This document shows, piece after piece, positions 43,751 to 53,109 of a DNA stretch of 64,000 nucleotides (position 1 is the stretch's first letter; each line of letters begins with the position of its first letter). The notes below the pieces were generated by a model. It saw nothing but the letters and a program-made list of their open reading frames with translations, did no database searches and had not been told where the DNA came from. Origin of the DNA: CAYUMU01 sp964445985 (GTDB taxonomy: Bacteria; Planctomycetota; Planctomycetia; Pirellulales; S012-138); contig CAYUMU010000025.1 of the NCBI GenBank assembly GCA_964445985.1, forward strand, positions 7,723 through 71,722, given 5' to 3'. A program made the position numbers and the translations under genes.

Positions 43751-45001
43751 CTACTTCTGCTTGTAATCGCCCACCGAGGGGAGCTTGGCGTGGACGTCGG
43801 GGCCAAAGTATCGCAGGCTGACCAGCGGCTCCGAGCCCGTGTTTTCCACCACCACGCCCGCGGTGGCCGCCGCGTGCGAAATAAAGACTTCGTCTTCGGT
43901 TTCCTGGCCGAAGTAGATCATGGCGGGCGTTTGCAGTTTGAGCTTGCCAATCCGGCCGCTCCCCTGCACCGTGATCCAACCGCTGGCGCCCGGGTCTTTG
44001 ATGGTGCACTTAGCGCCGGGTTCCAGCGTCAATTCTTTAGCGCTAAAGAGTTGCGCGCCATCGACCTTGCCGTACACAATCCAGCGATCGGCGCAGCCCG
44101 GAGACTTGGCCGCTTCGTCCACGATCGGCTCCAGGTAGTTGTGATCCATGAAATTGGGATCGACATTCTTTTCCCAATCAAGCTGGCCGATGATGAAGTC
44201 GAGATCCTGGTGCTTGTTCTCGGGCATGTCCTTCACCAGCAGCGACCACGGCACGTAGCGGCCTTCCACGATGTTTTGGAACATGCCGAACACGTCGCTC
44301 CCCCACTGGGGTTCGTACGTGCAAAGCGAGCCCGGGGCGTGGAGCACGCCGGGGGGAATAAGCCAGCCGCTGCCGCGCTTGAGCTTGTAGGCCTTGGAAA
44401 GGTGCAGAATGCCGTTGTCGCCCTTATCCCAGTTGGCCAGGCATTGGCGAACCTGGTCTTTGGTGGTGCCGGGCTCCAGGCCCATGAAAGTGTAGGGGAA
44501 GTTGTTGTCGCAGTTGTTGTATTGCGGCGGGAAGTAATAGCTCTCGGGCTTGCCTTCCTGGCCGGTCAGCTTGGCGTCGGCAAAGCCCTGGTGCATGTGA
44601 TGGGGGATGGGACCCATGTTGTCGAAGAATTTGGAGTACACCGGCCAGCGGTTGTACTTGCCATACATGGTGTCGCCGATGAGTCGCTTGCCGGCTTCGG
44701 CCACGGCGTCGCGGAGCAGGAATTGCTGGCCTTCAAAACTGCAAAAGCTGAGGCCTTCGTGCCACACGCGGCCTTCGTTGGCGGCTTCGGTGGTGCTGGC
44801 AAACCAGCGTTCGTCGATCCCGCCGCGATTGGCCCCGTAGGCGTAATAATCGCCCGGCGCCAGCTTGATTCGCTTGCCGGGGTGCAAAAAGCTGCGCGGC
44901 ACCCAGGTCGGCGTGAGCCGGAGCAGGCCTTCGCCCGCATCGAGGGCAGATTGGAGCACCTTGGCCACGTTATCGGCCTTCAGCACGTGCGAATCAGTCA
45001 T
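43751..45001 (-). CDS. Phosphomannose-isomerase-like cupin protein
   Basis: This is a 416-residue double-cupin protein related to class I mannose-6-phosphate isomerases. A zinc-ligand-like 'PIPHHMHQG' (132-140) and a second 'GWLIPPGVLHAPGSL' block fit the metal site of the fold. It is longer and more divergent than true ManA, and phosphate-binding residues cannot be confirmed by eye. It could be a sugar isomerase or an uncharacterised cupin. ATG 45001 is chosen; the upstream open frame looks unrelated. Next to the Nramp and MFS genes, all minus strand but separated by gaps of 200-300 bp. Confidence 0.7.
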   Translation of the reverse strand: MTDSHVLKADNVAKVLQSALDAGEGLLRLTPTWVPRSFLHPGKRIKLAPGDYYAYGANRGGIDERWFASTTEAANEGRVWHEGLSFCSFEGQQFLLRDAVAEAGKRLIGDTMYGKYNRWPVYSKFFDNMGPIPHHMHQGFADAKLTGQEGKPESYYFPPQYNNCDNNFPYTFMGLEPGTTKDQVRQCLANWDKGDNGILHLSKAYKLKRGSGWLIPPGVLHAPGSLCTYEPQWGSDVFGMFQNIVEGRYVPWSLLVKDMPENKHQDLDFIIGQLDWEKNVDPNFMDHNYLEPIVDEAAKSPGCADRWIVYGKVDGAQLFSAKELTLEPGAKCTIKDPGASGWITVQGSGRIGKLKLQTPAMIYFGQETEDEVFISHAAATAGVVVENTGSEPLVSLRYFGPDVHAKLPSVGDYKQK

Positions 45002-45206
45002 GGCGGCGACACACTCCCAAAAAGCGTTGGCACAAGCAGGCAGGGGGCACGCCCGGCAGACGAACATCGGCAGCCGGAATTCCCCAGGCTCGGCCCCGCA
45101 TTATCGAAGAAACGCGGGGATTCGCAAGCGGGCGAGCGCCACGCGGGAGAGTAGCCGAGTACCCCGCGAGGGAGCGACGCCCCCAATGGTCGAATCCCGG
45201 CAATCT

Positions 45207-47135
45207 TTACGAAAGCACAAACTTGCCAAACAGCTCGTACACGTTCCACAGCCCAATCAGCAGCAGTCCCAAGCACGAAGTAAGCAGCAGCACGTCCCAA
45301 ATTCGGCCCGGTCGCAGCCGAGGGTCGGTGCGTTTGAAGCGGAAGTACAGCGAAGCGTAGCCCAAGGCCGGCAACAGCAGCGCCTGCATCAGCGCTCCAG
45401 CCATCACCAGCGATACCGGGTTGATGCCCGAGCAAAAGATGGCCAAACACAGGAGCGGAACCACAATGCACAGCGTCGATATCCACCGCCGGTGGGTGGC
45501 TTCATCCCGCGAACGAACGAGGCCAAAAATCTTGAAGCAATCGGTCGTGGTGCGGGCGTGGCTGGCCGTGGCAACCAAGAAGGTGGAGTACAGCACGGCA
45601 ATCGCCCCGATCAAAAACAGCCAGCGGGCGTACTCGCCGAACACCGGCCGATATTGTTCGAGCAGCGTGCTGACCATGCGCATGCCGTCGGGCACCAAAC
45701 CCTGCCTGTGCAGCACGGCCACGCCCATGATGAAAAAGGCCAGCGTGGCCACGGTGTAAATGACCATCGAAACAAACGCGTCGTAGTGCATCACCCGTAG
45801 CCAACCGCGCGCCCGATGTTCCCACTGCGAGTCCTGGCTCATCGGTCCGGTAAAGCGGGCGTAGCCTTTCTCCAAGCACCAATACGGGTAGGAAATCAGT
45901 TCCGAAGCCCCCACGCCAATGATGCCGAAGGTAGCCAGCGCCGTGGCCAGCCCTCCTTCTTCCGGCAAGCCAAATCCTCGCAAAAAGTCGGCGAACGAGA
46001 GATGGAACTTGGGATGCGCCTCCAGCGCGATCACGTTGCCAATGGTGACGAATGTGAATGTGACAACCAGAAACGTGGAGAGGTTTTGCACCATGCCGTA
46101 ACGGCCGCCGAACAACAGCAGGATTGTCACCACGGCCGTGAACGCGGCCCAAATCTTGTCGTCCCAGGTCCACGGTTCGAGCAGCCCGTTAACCTTGTTC
46201 TGAGCCGCGTCGATGGCCGCTTTGTTGGCGGCCTTCACCTGTTCCAACTGCTGTTGGGCCGCCGCGATGGAAGCGGGCGAAACATTCGCGGCCTTGGCTT
46301 CCTGCAACGCGCGCTCCGCCTCGGCCACCGGTTGCTGAGCCGCCATCAATTCCAAGACCGCCGTCCGCGCCGCCAAGGCATTCTCGCGGTGCGTTTCCCA
46401 TTGAGCCCGCAGCGACGCAATCTGGCTTTGCACTTTGGGCGTGGCCGCGTCGGGCTGGGCTTCCAAGTCGGCAATCGCGTCGGCGTAGGCGGCGCCATCC
46501 ATCTTGCGAGCCAGAAACTCTTGAGCCGATTCCACTCGCTGCAACTTTTCGGCGCGAAGCTCACGTGTCTGGCCGGTGAGCGAGTTCAGTTCGGCTTCTG
46601 CCTCGGGCAGACGGGCTTCCCAGATAAAGAACGAACGGTAATCTCTTTCCGCGGGCAGCGAGATGCCGGCCACGTAATCGCCGCGAATGGGAAAAGCAAT
46701 CGCCAGGGCCTGGCCCACGCCGCCCACAATGCCGCCGAGCTGGCCAATGTTGGCGATCATCATCAAGATCCAAAACCATATGATCCAGTTCACCTTGAAC
46801 CGGGGGCCTGGCAGCGTGTCCAAGGCCGACAGCGTGGTTTGGCCATGGCAAATGGTGTACCGCCCCAACTCCACCTGGCAGAACACTTTGATCAAACAGC
46901 CCACCACGATCAACCACAGCAGCGACATCCCCGCTTCGGCGGCCGTTTTGGTGGTGGCGATCAGCTCGCCGCTGCCCACGATGCTGCCGGCGATGATCAA
47001 GCCCGGCCCCAGCCGCCGCATGGTTTTCCAGAATGTTTTGGGCGGGTCTTGAACCATGCTCACATGGCCCAATCGCTCATCGGCGGGTTCCAGCGGGGCG
47101 CCGGCAGCTTCGGCGTCGTGTCGATCTTGGCTCAT
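45207..47135 (-). CDS. Nramp-related transporter with long helical insertion and non-canonical metal motifs
   Basis: This is a 642-residue protein with about 11 membrane helices and an Nramp (LeuT) layout. Where canonical Nramp proteins have DPGN in helix 1, this one reads 'GPGLIIAGSIVGSGELIATT' (43-62), and the helix 6 MPH motif is replaced by 'GVGASELISYPYWC'. Residues about 165-320 form a hydrophilic, Ala/Glu/Gln-rich, strongly helical insertion (probable coiled coil) between membrane helices. It belongs to an Nramp-like clade whose substrate is not established; Mn/Fe transport should not be assumed. ATG 47135 is selected because earlier in-frame codons give an unlikely leader. Confidence 0.8.
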   Translation of the reverse strand: MSQDRHDAEAAGAPLEPADERLGHVSMVQDPPKTFWKTMRRLGPGLIIAGSIVGSGELIATTKTAAEAGMSLLWLIVVGCLIKVFCQVELGRYTICHGQTTLSALDTLPGPRFKVNWIIWFWILMMIANIGQLGGIVGGVGQALAIAFPIRGDYVAGISLPAERDYRSFFIWEARLPEAEAELNSLTGQTRELRAEKLQRVESAQEFLARKMDGAAYADAIADLEAQPDAATPKVQSQIASLRAQWETHRENALAARTAVLELMAAQQPVAEAERALQEAKAANVSPASIAAAQQQLEQVKAANKAAIDAAQNKVNGLLEPWTWDDKIWAAFTAVVTILLLFGGRYGMVQNLSTFLVVTFTFVTIGNVIALEAHPKFHLSFADFLRGFGLPEEGGLATALATFGIIGVGASELISYPYWCLEKGYARFTGPMSQDSQWEHRARGWLRVMHYDAFVSMVIYTVATLAFFIMGVAVLHRQGLVPDGMRMVSTLLEQYRPVFGEYARWLFLIGAIAVLYSTFLVATASHARTTTDCFKIFGLVRSRDEATHRRWISTLCIVVPLLCLAIFCSGINPVSLVMAGALMQALLLPALGYASLYFRFKRTDPRLRPGRIWDVLLLTSCLGLLLIGLWNVYELFGKFVLS

Positions 47136-47441
47136 GAATGACGATCTCGATTCAGCTCGCGTTCGCGCCGGCTTGCTAGCTGGGAAAAGAAGCGGCAACG
47201 CAGGCGCGCAATCGCCTGCCGCATCCACCACGCCCAACGGCAAAGCCTCGCGTCCCACGAGGAAGTAAGTGTTCGCGCTCGTTTACCCCAAGGGGCGATT
47301 CTGGCCGAAGCCGCGGCACGATGCAAGCAAACCTTAAACAGGGAACCCATCGCGGGCCGCATCCCACGCAAAGACTATCAGCAAGCAGCCTTCCCCCCCT
47401 TGCCGGCCAAGCAGGCTCCGGCGGTGCGATGCCGCAACCCG
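47136..47441. other. Gene-free stretch
   Basis: These 306 bases upstream of the Nramp-like gene and downstream of the MFS gene show no supported gene or repeat. Confidence 0.35.
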
Positions 47442-48869
47442 CTAAGACTCTGGCGGGCGATCCACGCCTGTCCGGGGAAAGAAAACCACAAAGATCAGCA
47501 AGCAGACCAATCCAATGGCGGCGCTGGCCAGCCACACGCCGACCCAATCTCTCCGCTCATCGCGGCCAGCAACGGCCGTCCAGCCTGCCGTGGATTCGAT
47601 GCCCAGCTGGCCGCGAACGCTGTCGGCGGGAGGCCCGGCCTGTTCGAACACCGCCGTCCAACCGGACGTACCCGCCACCATGCCCAGGTCGCTATGGTTG
47701 GGCGACGAGAAGAACTGGCCCGTCCAGCCGCCTACCCAGCCGCCGACAAAGAATCCCAGCCCCAGCACAAAGGTGCCAAAGAAGGTTTGCATGCTGCCCC
47801 GGGCATCGCGGGGAGAACAGCGATCGACAAACATAAAGCCGGCGGCCAGAAAGCAGCCAAAGCAAAAACCGTGCAACGCCTGACCAAGGCAGACCAAGGT
47901 CATGCTGGTGGCGAATTGGCCGTCGATGGAGGCCGCCAGGGCCAGCAACAAGCAGCGGGCAATGTACGCCACAATGCCCAGCGTGAAGGTCCCTTTGAAT
48001 CCCAGCCGCAAGATCAGCAGGCCCAGCCCGGCCATCACGCCAATCTCGGTGACCTGTCCAATGGAGCTGATGCGAGCTTCCCAGCCGGCTTCTCCCCCGC
48101 GGAACAACATGGCCTTGAGGAAAGGGCCGTTCACCGTAAAGAAAAACTGATGCACAATCGCGATCCCAAACGCCACGATCACCAGCACCCGAAACGCGGG
48201 CTCTTTCAGCAGGGCCAGCACTTCGGCCACGGCAATCTTGCTGGCGCCTTGCTTGGGCGGGGTGTGCGGCAGCGTTAAACAATAAAGCCCCATCACCGCC
48301 CCCGCGCCGGCCGCAAACAATAGCGTTACGCCGCGGGCATTAGCCAACAGGGCACTTTGATTGCCCGACAGAAAGAAGTATTCCACCAGCCAGGCCGGCA
48401 CGATAAAGCCAATGGTGCCCCACAGCCGGATGCGCGGGAACTCCAGTTCCGCCGATTGCAAATGATGAAAGGCCAGCGCATTGGTGAGCATCACGCTGGG
48501 CGTGTAAAAAATCGAAAACCCCACGCCCAGGCCGAGCACGAGCCCAAAGCCGTCGTTGGCGTTGGCGCCAAAATAGTGAATGCTGGCATAGATGGAAAAC
48601 ATGAGCGCCGCCCCGCCCAAGTGCGACAGGGCCAACACTTTCTCTGTCGCCAGGCGACGGTCGGCCAATTGCCCGACGATGAACGATGCGAGCAGCGGCC
48701 CCAGCGAAATGCCGGCCACAAAGGCCCCCAACTGCTCGGAGCCGATCCCCATCGACTCTTGCAGGTAAACCGCGATGACCGGCAAGAAGCAGCCCTGCAC
48801 GAAATATTGCAGGAACATCATCACCTGCAGTCGCAGCTTAATGCCGCGCGACGTGGCCGGTTGCAGCAT
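47442..48869 (-). CDS. Major facilitator transporter, nucleoside:H+ symporter (NupG/XapB)-like
   Basis: This is a 475-residue, 12-helix permease. The N-terminal half 'LRLQVMMFLQYFVQGCFLPV' and the loop 2-3 'GQLADRRLATEKVLALSHL' fit the nucleoside:H+ symporter branch of the MFS, and 'FPRIRLWGTIGFI' in helix 4-5 is typical of that branch. An added hydrophilic segment of about 50 residues lies before the last helix ('GTSGWTAVFEQAGPPADSV', then a second 'GWTAV' copy), a small internal repeat. Substrate inferred only from family. Confidence 0.82.
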   Translation of the reverse strand: MLQPATSRGIKLRLQVMMFLQYFVQGCFLPVIAVYLQESMGIGSEQLGAFVAGISLGPLLASFIVGQLADRRLATEKVLALSHLGGAALMFSIYASIHYFGANANDGFGLVLGLGVGFSIFYTPSVMLTNALAFHHLQSAELEFPRIRLWGTIGFIVPAWLVEYFFLSGNQSALLANARGVTLLFAAGAGAVMGLYCLTLPHTPPKQGASKIAVAEVLALLKEPAFRVLVIVAFGIAIVHQFFFTVNGPFLKAMLFRGGEAGWEARISSIGQVTEIGVMAGLGLLILRLGFKGTFTLGIVAYIARCLLLALAASIDGQFATSMTLVCLGQALHGFCFGCFLAAGFMFVDRCSPRDARGSMQTFFGTFVLGLGFFVGGWVGGWTGQFFSSPNHSDLGMVAGTSGWTAVFEQAGPPADSVRGQLGIESTAGWTAVAGRDERRDWVGVWLASAAIGLVCLLIFVVFFPRTGVDRPPES

Positions 48870-48963
48870 GAAAAACCCTTGTGTGGCGCGCCGCCGCGCT
48901 CCGCGCGGCAATGGAATCAGGTTGAGTTGGCACAGCGGATGTCACTACGCCACGAGACACAAG

Positions 48964-50046
48964 CTAGCCGACATGTTTGAGAAAGCTCACGCGCCCGGTG
49001 GGCACCCATTCCGCCACATAGATATTGCCGCTGGCATCGAAGCACGCATCGTGGGGATGCACGAACTTGCCTGCCTGCCAACGGTCGGGCGAGGTTCGCA
49101 TGGCAAAGTTCTTGTCGAGCACCTGCTCGGTCCACTGGGGATCGTAGCCCAGGTGAGTGATGACCTGGTTCTTCCCATCGAGCAACGTGATCCGCGCGTG
49201 CAGGTCGGGCACCAGCAGCACGTTGCCTCGTAGGTCCACGGCGGCCGGGAAGCTGAGCCCTTCCACAAAGCTTTGGTGCTTGCCATCGAGCGAAAAGTAT
49301 TGCAGCCGGGCGTTGGCCCGGTCGGCCACCGCCAGGCCAGGCTCGCGACCGGGGCGATTATCGTACCACAGGCCGTGCGGCGTTTTCATCTTGCCCGGCT
49401 CGCTGCCGGCGCCGCCCCAGGTGCGCACCCAGTGGGCGTCTTTGTCGTACTGATGAATGTAGTGCGAACCGTAGCCGTCGCCGATGTAGAACCCGCCGTC
49501 CGGCCCGAAGGCCACGTTGGTGGGCCGGTACTGGTCGGCGCTCTTGTACACGCCCGCTTCCTGGGGATAGTCGAGCTTCCAAACCTGCTCGCCGGTGAGG
49601 CTGGTCTTGATCACCTGCCGATGGAGGATGTCGGAGAGATAGAGAAACTCTTCGTTGCCCTCGCGGCGGACGTCGATGCCGTGTCCGCCGCCGTGGTATT
49701 CCTTGCCGAACGACCGCACGCACTTGCCCTGCGGATCGAACACCACAATCGCATCCATGGGCTGCTTGGCGCCGGAGCGATGCTTGACATAAATCAACCC
49801 GGCCGCATCGACGCAAATGCCGTGCGTATCGCCCCACTGAACGCCTTCGGGAAGCTGACCGAAGCCGTGCGTTACTTCGTACGCATGCTCGCCGGAACCC
49901 ACCCGCGGCGTCTTCGAACCGGCCTTGTCGGCGGCATGCAAAATAGTCGGTCCCACGGCGGCCGTGAGCGTGGCAGCCCCGGCGGCCTTGATGAACGTGC
50001 GGCGATCGGTGCCGATAGGTTGCGAAGCGGGGTCGAGGTTGGACAC
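48964..50046 (-). CDS. Tat-exported NHL/six-bladed beta-propeller protein
   Basis: This is a 360-residue protein. The twin-arginine signal is clear: 'TDRRTFIKAAG' followed by a hydrophobic stretch and 'ILHAADK' (about residues 14-45). NHL-type repeats follow ('THGICVDAAGLIYVKHRSG', 'PTNVAFGPDGGFYIGDGYG', 'PHDACFDASGNIYVAEW'), giving a beta-propeller related to peptidyl-glycine-lyase-like and 6-bladed propellers. No catalytic assignment is possible. The GTG at 50046 with GGAGA 7 bp upstream fits better than the longer frame. Its export would use the TatC encoded at 2915. Confidence 0.85.
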   Translation of the reverse strand: MSNLDPASQPIGTDRRTFIKAAGAATLTAAVGPTILHAADKAGSKTPRVGSGEHAYEVTHGFGQLPEGVQWGDTHGICVDAAGLIYVKHRSGAKQPMDAIVVFDPQGKCVRSFGKEYHGGGHGIDVRREGNEEFLYLSDILHRQVIKTSLTGEQVWKLDYPQEAGVYKSADQYRPTNVAFGPDGGFYIGDGYGSHYIHQYDKDAHWVRTWGGAGSEPGKMKTPHGLWYDNRPGREPGLAVADRANARLQYFSLDGKHQSFVEGLSFPAAVDLRGNVLLVPDLHARITLLDGKNQVITHLGYDPQWTEQVLDKNFAMRTSPDRWQAGKFVHPHDACFDASGNIYVAEWVPTGRVSFLKHVG

Positions 50047-50138
50047 AGGTTTTCTCCAAGGGGGGCGTGGGCGCGAACATAGGACCAGTCCCAAGCTGCA
50101 CTCAGATTACTTGCTGGAGTGGGGGGAAGCCAACGGAT

Positions 50139-51782
50139 TCAGGATGACGCAAACCGCTTCAGCACATTGCTCGTTACCCGAGAAACCACGTCGTCCACCA
50201 ACAGCGAACTGATATAGCAAATCGATGACGCCGAAAACACCGCGCCGCCGCTGGCGGTTTCATGCACCGTCATTTCGGCGCCGCCTCCGGCCGCGTTCAG
50301 CCCTCGGGCCAGCAGCTCCACGTTGGCTGGGCTTTCAGGCGTGATTTTATCGGTTTCGTGGCCCGACGCTCCGCCCGGCACGCGGCGGTGCAGCGTTTCC
50401 TGGCCGAACATCTGGCCATTTTCCATGCCGGTTCCGGCGAAGGCCCAATGATCGGCGTTCACTACTTCATAAGGCGCGGCCGTCATGATGCCTCGCCAGT
50501 CGAAGGCCACGCCGAGCAGCTTGGCTTCCAACTCATGCCGATCGGCAAACCGGCTGGCCAGGCCGCGGGCGGCGTGGTCGGTGGTGTCGCCATTGCGCAC
50601 GATCATGGCGGTTTCGTCCACGAGCTCCACCTCGCAATTGAGGCCGTTTCCGCCCAGATACATCAATCGGCCACCCCGTTCGAAGACCCAGCGTTTCACC
50701 GCGTAATACATCTCGCCCGACCAATACTCAGGGTGCGGCCCTAGCAGCAGCACGTCGTAATCGTCGAGCGGAAGCTGGCCAAAGTGCAGCTGCGTTTCGG
50801 CATACGTGTCATACTCAAAACCTTCGCGCTCGAGCCAGGCCAGCAACCGCCACTCGGTCGGCGCCACATGGCAACCGGCGCGGCCTTCAATGGGATCGGT
50901 GGATTGGGTTGCCAGGTCAATATGATTCAGCGGCTCAGGCCGGTCGAATGAGAGCGGCGCGTAATCCTCCGTGTCGTAATTGATATAGCGCGGATCGATA
51001 TAGCGTTTGAGTTCTTGGCGGGCATTGAGCGTGGGCGTGGGCGGGAAGCGATCGGGATGGATATAATTGCTGCGTCCGCCAAAATTATTGTAAGCGTTCC
51101 AGTTCATGTCGCTCAGCAGCACGGCCACCTTGGCTTGCGGCGCGCGGGGTGCCACGATCCAGGGGAAGGAAAACTCCCGCGTCGCCGTGCGGGCATGGAA
51201 GTAATACAAGCCTGGCCGCCGGGGCGCGGTGACATATTGTTTGTGATTGGGACTGCTATAGCCAAACTTGTTCCACTGCACGCCGGTTTGGGTGTAATCG
51301 CCGTCGGGCGTGATCTGCATGGTGGCCAGGGGGCCGTGTTCGTCGAACCAGCCGAGGCGTTGCACCATCTCCTTTTGCAATCCGTAGCGCCAGAGTGTGA
51401 GCTCGTATTCTTCCACGGCATGCACGCGAAACTCGGAACGCTCGCCGCTTTTCACCCGCTTGGGCCAGGCATAACCGAGCAGCCCATCGCTCAACAGCCG
51501 AAACTGGTGCGGCCCGTGATGCGGCTCGCCGTTCGCCGCGATGGTCACCCGCGAAAGCTTGCGGCCATAGCCGGCCTTGAACAGGGCCACGCGATACTCG
51601 CCCTGGGGCAGATCGAGATAAACCGCGCCGGTGGCCCGACTGCGGGCTGCGAACGACGACTGGCTCGCTGCCGTGGGCGATGTTTCCCCTGGCTTTAGAC
51701 CTACGGGAATAAACTCCAAGACCACATCGGCCAAAGCCACGTAGCGTTCGTCGCTGACATATCCAACCAGCATGGTGTGCAT
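50139..51782 (-). CDS. N,N-dimethylformamidase large-subunit-like (DMFA2) protein
   Basis: This is a 547-residue protein whose C-terminal two-thirds match the beta/large-subunit domain of N,N-dimethylformamidase: 'SDMNWNAYNNFGGRSNY', 'YDTYAETQLHFGQLPLDDYD', 'LLLGPHPEYWSGEMY' and 'GGRLMYLGGNG'. True DMFase uses a mononuclear iron held by Tyr and Glu residues in this region; Tyr/His/Glu candidates are seen but not assignable one by one. No small-subunit gene is adjacent, so DMF hydrolysis is not implied. Start uncertain: ATG 51782 or 51773; the frame stays open to 51953. Confidence 0.7.
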   Translation of the reverse strand: MHTMLVGYVSDERYVALADVVLEFIPVGLKPGETSPTAASQSSFAARSRATGAVYLDLPQGEYRVALFKAGYGRKLSRVTIAANGEPHHGPHQFRLLSDGLLGYAWPKRVKSGERSEFRVHAVEEYELTLWRYGLQKEMVQRLGWFDEHGPLATMQITPDGDYTQTGVQWNKFGYSSPNHKQYVTAPRRPGLYYFHARTATREFSFPWIVAPRAPQAKVAVLLSDMNWNAYNNFGGRSNYIHPDRFPPTPTLNARQELKRYIDPRYINYDTEDYAPLSFDRPEPLNHIDLATQSTDPIEGRAGCHVAPTEWRLLAWLEREGFEYDTYAETQLHFGQLPLDDYDVLLLGPHPEYWSGEMYYAVKRWVFERGGRLMYLGGNGLNCEVELVDETAMIVRNGDTTDHAARGLASRFADRHELEAKLLGVAFDWRGIMTAAPYEVVNADHWAFAGTGMENGQMFGQETLHRRVPGGASGHETDKITPESPANVELLARGLNAAGGGAEMTVHETASGGAVFSASSICYISSLLVDDVVSRVTSNVLKRFASS

Positions 51783-51996
51783 CTCAAGGTGTGAAGTAGC
51801 GGCGATAGACGGAGTGAATCCCGACGAAGGCAACGCCCGCCCGACTTGATTTCCGTTTCCCAATGGCTTAAACACGCCTGCGGCTAAAGCATCCACCGCT
51901 TCGCCAGAATACGGGCTAAACAACCCCAAGAAAAGCTGCCCCCGCCAAGGCAATCATCGTTCGCCACCCGATCACTCGTTTGAGAGTATCTGCAAC

Positions 51997-52770
51997 ATGG
52001 ATCGCGACCCGGCCCCCCAGCTTTCACCAGCCGAGCGCGAGCGGTACGCGCGGCAAATGGGGCCCGGGGTGCTTTCCCCAGAAGGCCAGCTCCGACTGAA
52101 GCAATCGACCGCCCTGGTTACGCGCGTGGGCGGAATGGGCGGCCCCGCCGCGCTTTCGCTGGTGTTGGCCGGCGTCGGTCGGGTGATCATTGCCCACGGC
52201 GGCGAACTGATCTCGCCCGACCTCAATCGCCAGGTGCTGGGCTGCGAAGCGGGCCTGGGGCAAGGCCGGGCCGAGGCTTTCGCCGCGACACTGCGAAGCA
52301 TGAATCGCTTTGTGACGGTGGAGGCGCTCGATCACGAGCCCCACGACGACGAAGCCCTGTCGCTGGCCCAGCAATGCGATATCATCCTTTCGTGCCCTCC
52401 CACGTTCGCCGAGCGATTGCGATTGGATAGGGCGGCCCGCGCCGCTGGCATCCCGCTGATCGACGCTGCTCAATGGGGTATGTCGGGCACGCTCATTGTG
52501 GTCGGCCCCGGTCACAACTGCCTGCGCTGCGCGTATCCCGAAGAACCGCCGTTCGAAGAATTCTTCCCCGTGGTCGGCGCCATTTCGTCGGCCATTGGCT
52601 CGCTGGCCGCGCTCGAAGCCATCAAAATTCTCTCCGGCGCCGGCCGACCGCTGTGGGGACAGATGCTCATCGTCGATGGCTTTCAGGCCATCACCCGCAC
52701 GCTGTCACTGCAACCTTGTCCCGCCTGCGCGCGAGCGGCCAACGGCATTCCCCAACGCAAAACGAGCTAA
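51997..52770 (+). CDS. ThiF/MoeB/HesA-type E1-like adenylyltransferase
   Basis: This is a 257-residue E1-like enzyme that would adenylate the C-terminal glycine of a ubiquitin-like partner. It has the nucleotide loop 'GGMGGPAALSL' (45-55), the basic 'NRQVLGCEAGLGQGRAEA', and four Cys as two CxxC zinc pairs (C175/C178 and C241/C244). Two oddities: the Asp pair usually seen before 'NLxRQ' is replaced by 'HGGELISPDLNRQ', and the Cys normally following the first zinc pair ('CxEAGVxxP') is absent, reading 'PFEEFFPVVGA'. The partner gene begins 3 bp downstream. DMFase-like gene diverges upstream. Confidence 0.88.
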   Translation: MDRDPAPQLSPAERERYARQMGPGVLSPEGQLRLKQSTALVTRVGGMGGPAALSLVLAGVGRVIIAHGGELISPDLNRQVLGCEAGLGQGRAEAFAATLRSMNRFVTVEALDHEPHDDEALSLAQQCDIILSCPPTFAERLRLDRAARAAGIPLIDAAQWGMSGTLIVVGPGHNCLRCAYPEEPPFEEFFPVVGAISSAIGSLAALEAIKILSGAGRPLWGQMLIVDGFQAITRTLSLQPCPACARAANGIPQRKTS

Positions 52771-52773
52771 ACG

Positions 52774-53034
52774 ATGAAGGTTCGCTTGGTCTATTCGGGA
52801 CGGGGTTACGATGCCGTGGCCAATCTGCCCGCGGAGATTTCGCTCGCCGCTGGCGACGGCATCGACCAACTGATCGCCACGGTCAACCAGCTGCTGCCTG
52901 GCGATCGTCCGTTGCCGCGCTCGGCGGTCGTGGCCGTGGCCGGAAAGCACCTGGGCACCGTGGGGCAGCACGCTCGGCAAGCACTTCGGGAAGGCGACGA
53001 AGTGGTGATCGTGGCGCCGGTCGCCGGCGGCTAA
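52774..53034 (+). CDS. MoaD/ThiS-like ubiquitin-fold protein with C-terminal Gly-Gly
   Basis: This 86-residue beta-grasp protein ends exactly in Gly-Gly ('VIVAPVAGG'), the hallmark of MoaD/ThiS-type sulfur carriers activated by E1-like enzymes. Other MoaD features are the N-terminal strand 'MKVRLVYSG' and the pre-terminal 'REGDEVVIVAPVAGG'. Three bp separate it from the E1-like gene, so they are translationally coupled or nearly so. Whether it carries sulfur for molybdopterin, thiamine or another product, or modifies proteins, is not shown by context. Confidence 0.88.
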   Translation: MKVRLVYSGRGYDAVANLPAEISLAAGDGIDQLIATVNQLLPGDRPLPRSAVVAVAGKHLGTVGQHARQALREGDEVVIVAPVAGG

Positions 53035-53078
53035 AGCTGGCGACGGGTCCGAGGGGATTCGGTTTCCCCCGGTGAGGG

Positions 53079-53097
53079 CGTGGCAGAAGACGCCACG
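53079..53097. terminator. Possible bidirectional terminator
   Basis: CGTGGC (53079-53084) pairs with GCCACG (53092-53097) around a 7-nt loop, in the 75-bp gap between the convergent MoaD-like gene and a small lipoprotein gene. No T-tract follows on either strand. Confidence 0.3.
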
Positions 53098-53109
53098 TGA
53101 AGAAATAGA

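Noticed and set aside
45207..47135. Mn2+/Fe2+ transporter MntH
   Set aside because: The DPGN and MPH ligands that define MntH are replaced, so the mntH name is not justified.
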